Shown piece by piece: positions 63,719 through 64,000 of a stretch of DNA of 64,000 nucleotides. The notes under the pieces were generated by a model, which saw nothing but the letters and a program-made list of their open reading frames with translations, had not been told where the DNA came from and did not search any database. Made by a program: the position numbers and the translations under genes. Source of the stretch: Burkholderiales bacterium (GTDB taxonomy: Bacteria > Pseudomonadota > Gammaproteobacteria > Burkholderiales > JAEUOS01); NCBI GenBank assembly GCA_947473125.1, contig CANJDH010000003.1, positions 35,458-99,457 on the forward strand, in the 5' to 3' direction. How positions within the stretch are numbered: the stretch's first letter is position 1; each line of letters opens with the position of its first letter.

Positions 63719-64000
63719 AAGCGAGAGGGTGAGTAGCCGCATCGCAACGCATTCCAGCGGACGCGGATCTTGCTCCGCGTTAGTAGACACGCTGGTCTAA
63801 CGGAAACGGCGTCGAAAGCGGAGCGCCTGGGACAGTGAAAATTCACTGGAACCCAGTGGCGTCCGGTTAATTGTCGAACAGATTCAATTGGTTAGCGGGA
63901 TCAGGTGAAATGCTTGTACGAGGATCGGGCGCAAAGGCGCATGAAAGCTCGAATTTCTCGAAAGTTGAGAGCGACAACATCTGTAGAAAAGTGTAGAGAG
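63719..64000. other. End of window without a visible gene
   Basis: 282 nt without a supported coding frame. It contains a hairpin ACGCGGA / TCCGCGT (63761-63780) and a palindrome CAGTGAA-AA-TTCACTG (63833-63848) that could be an operator for a gene beyond the edge. Confidence 0.4.

Overview
The window looks like a high-GC betaproteobacterial chromosome. The evidence is gene order: an mla operon with mlaA inside it, kdsD-kdsC-lptC-lptA-lptB-rpoN-hpf-ptsN-hprK-rapZ, and a lolB-ispE-tRNA-Gln-prs-rplY-pth-ychF block, all arrangements known from Betaproteobacteria. No species can be named. Coding density is very high and many neighbours overlap by 4 nt (ATGA, GTGA or TTGA), so most genes sit in operons.

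Layout. 1-3.8 kb (minus): mlaFEDACB, retrograde phospholipid transport. 3.9-23.9 kb: a type IV pilus-like locus of MSHA type. It runs from an ABC ATPase and a sigma-54 response regulator through an MshM-like ATPase, MshL secretin, MshN TPR protein, MshE ATPase, MshG platform, a PilM/PilN-like fusion, PilO-like and PilP/MshK-like proteins, an E5-less pseudopilin and a prepilin. A membrane histidine kinase (minus), an ABC-2 permease, an unknown membrane-anchored protein and a pilin-like gene behind a consensus sigma-54 promoter follow. 23.9-34.9 kb: a Kef-type antiporter, then Kdo and Lpt lipopolysaccharide genes, rpoN, hpf, ptsN, hprK, a PsiF-type protein, rapZ and a Lon-N protein. 34.9-42.8 kb (minus): mutY, an AsmA protein, and an amidohydrolase with an NMT1-type ABC importer. 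42.9-52.5 kb (minus): ychF, a patatin-like protein, pth, rplY, prs, tRNA-Gln, ispE, an MFS carrier, lolB and a TPR lipoprotein. 52.6-64 kb: mutM, a dynamin-like GTPase, a ferredoxin, coaD, rsmD, two M16 peptidases, ftsY-ftsE-ftsX and a quinone-oxidoreductase-like gene.

The most interesting region is 3.9-23.9 kb. The two halves of an ABC transporter and the two halves of a two-component system lie at opposite ends of the pilus assembly genes. The last pilin gene has a consensus -24/-12 promoter (TGGCACG-N4-TTGCA), a likely target of the sigma-54 regulator at the left end, and rpoN lies 6 kb further on. MshE carries two copies of the c-di-GMP-binding MshEN motif. Poly-C tracts lie in the regulator (C9) and in mshN (C12). 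Together these suggest a pilus under sigma-54/two-component, c-di-GMP and possibly phase-variable control.

A short dispersed palindromic repeat family, built on GCCTGAA...TTCAGGC and ACCAACGGTTT cores, appears in several intergenic gaps and once inside the coding sequence of ftsY.
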